Of a stretch of DNA of 7,240 nucleotides, positions 6,701 to 7,240 are shown piece after piece. The notes under the pieces were generated by a model. The model saw nothing but the letters and a program-made list of their open reading frames with translations. It searched no databases and had not been told where the DNA came from. A program made the translations under genes and the position numbers. The first letter of the stretch is position 1, and each line of letters starts with the position of its first letter. Source of the stretch: Acidobacteriota bacterium. GTDB lineage: Bacteria > Acidobacteriota > Terriglobia > Bryobacterales > Bryobacteraceae. The stretch spans positions 1-7,240 of the forward strand of contig CANNLB010000118.1 in NCBI GenBank assembly GCA_947505565.1, given 5' to 3'.

Positions 6701-7240
6701 CTAGGAGATCTGACTCGATTGTAGCTGGAGTTCAGCGGCCCGCTCCTCGGCGGCGAGCCGGGCCGCCTGTTCGCTGGCCCGATCGTTTCGAAGCTCCTTC
6801 ATGACTCGTTGCCAATGTTCCCTTTCCGACAATTGAAGGGCCTGAGCGTGGCCCGCGTCCTGAGCAATCTGTTGCAAATCCGACCGGAGTGCGGAATGCG
6901 CGGCCATCTGACGAAGGAGGCTGTTCGTGGTCGCCTCAAGGGCGGCCAGACGTTCCGACGCGGCAGATTCGAATACAGCCAGCCGTTCCCGTTGCTCGTG
7001 GCTTGCTTGGCTTGCCGCGGCCAGCAACTGGAGCCGCTCAGAGGCCGCATTCTCCGCAATACTCGCTCTCTGCGTGGCCAAGGTGAGCTCGCTCGCGAGG
7101 CGCGCGGTCTCCTGCCGGACTGCTTCGGCGTTGGCTTGCTCGGCGGCGAGAAGCCGGTTGACGTCTTCGAGTGCGACGAGGCGTTCAGCGGCGGCGGGCT
7201 CAGCCACGGCGAGGCGCTGATTGGCGAGTGTGAGCTCGCT
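6701..7240 (-). CDS. Coiled-coil protein, C-terminal part (runs off right edge)
   Basis: The frame is open from the right edge to TAG 6701-6703, giving the last 179 residues of a longer protein. A GTG at 7205-7207 could be read as a start, but the 11 codons before it continue the same repeat (SELTLANQR), so the gene almost certainly extends beyond the window. The whole visible part is Ala/Glu/Leu/Arg/Gln-rich with no Pro or Gly-rich breaks, as expected for a long alpha-helical coiled coil. The motif ExAAxERL recurs at residues 14-21, 63-70 and 91-98 of the visible part, spaced 49 and 28 residues, both multiples of seven. No signal peptide or membrane segment is visible. Coiled-coil tails occur in some polysaccharide-cluster proteins, such as chain-length-controlling methyltransferase/kinases, and the adjoining glycosyltransferases make such a role possible. 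The catalytic part is not in view, so this remains a guess. Confidence 0.85.
   Translation of the reverse strand, partial: SELTLANQRLAVAEPAAAERLVALEDVNRLLAAEQANAEAVRQETARLASELTLATQRASIAENAASERLQLLAAASQASHEQRERLAVFESAASERLAALEATTNSLLRQMAAHSALRSDLQQIAQDAGHAQALQLSEREHWQRVMKELRNDRASEQAARLAAEERAAELQLQSSQIS
6947..7201 (-). repeat. Heptad-phased ExAAxERL protein repeat
   Basis: Three copies of the eight-residue motif are encoded at 7178-7201 (EPAAAERL), 7031-7054 (ENAASERL) and 6947-6970 (ESAASERL). The first two belong to a longer 49-residue unit beginning SELTLAxQR. That unit is also visible as an exact 11-bp direct repeat, gtgagctcgct, at 7083-7093 and 7230-7240, 147 bp apart. Confidence 0.7.

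Noticed and set aside
6166..6804. A 212-codon plus-strand open frame across the start of the GT4-GT2 gene and the intergenic gap
   Set aside because: It overlaps two well-supported minus-strand genes and has no domain or convincing ribosome site, so it is an antisense shadow.

Overview
The window looks like a chromosomal piece of a Gram-negative, moderately GC-rich bacterium, most likely an Acidobacteriota member of the Bryobacter/Solibacter type. Two things point there. One is a truncated lpxB (lipid A synthesis, so an outer membrane with lipid A). The other is a secreted protein that joins BACON-like repeats and an IPT/TIG-like domain to a C-terminal region resembling the paralogous 'Solibacter' family TIGR03437. 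The taxonomic placement is inferred from protein style, not from a marker-gene comparison.

Layout, left to right. Positions 1-441 (minus) hold the N-terminal 147 codons of lpxB, running off the left edge. A 45-bp divergent gap separates it from a 269-aa cytoplasmic protein of unknown function (487-1296, plus). This is followed 41 bp later by the secreted multidomain protein (1338-3020, plus). A 14-bp convergent gap then leads into a leftward block. Read in the direction of transcription, that block is a coiled-coil protein entering from the right edge (7240-6701), a 172-bp non-coding gap, a large GT4-GT2 double glycosyltransferase (6528-4201), and a GT2 glycosyltransferase (4204-3035) whose GTG start overlaps the preceding stop.

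How it fits together. The leftward genes look like part of a surface-polysaccharide cluster (O-antigen, exopolysaccharide or a similar glycan). The two enzymes carry three glycosyltransferase domains and are probably translationally coupled. Both end in a similar non-catalytic, probably beta-rich domain of about 105 residues that I cannot name, which is the most interesting signal here. The coiled-coil protein has a heptad-phased repeat and may be the tail of a larger glycan-related protein, but its catalytic part, if any, lies outside the window. No CRISPR array, transposon, tRNA or rRNA was seen, and no stretch longer than 300 bases lacks a gene.
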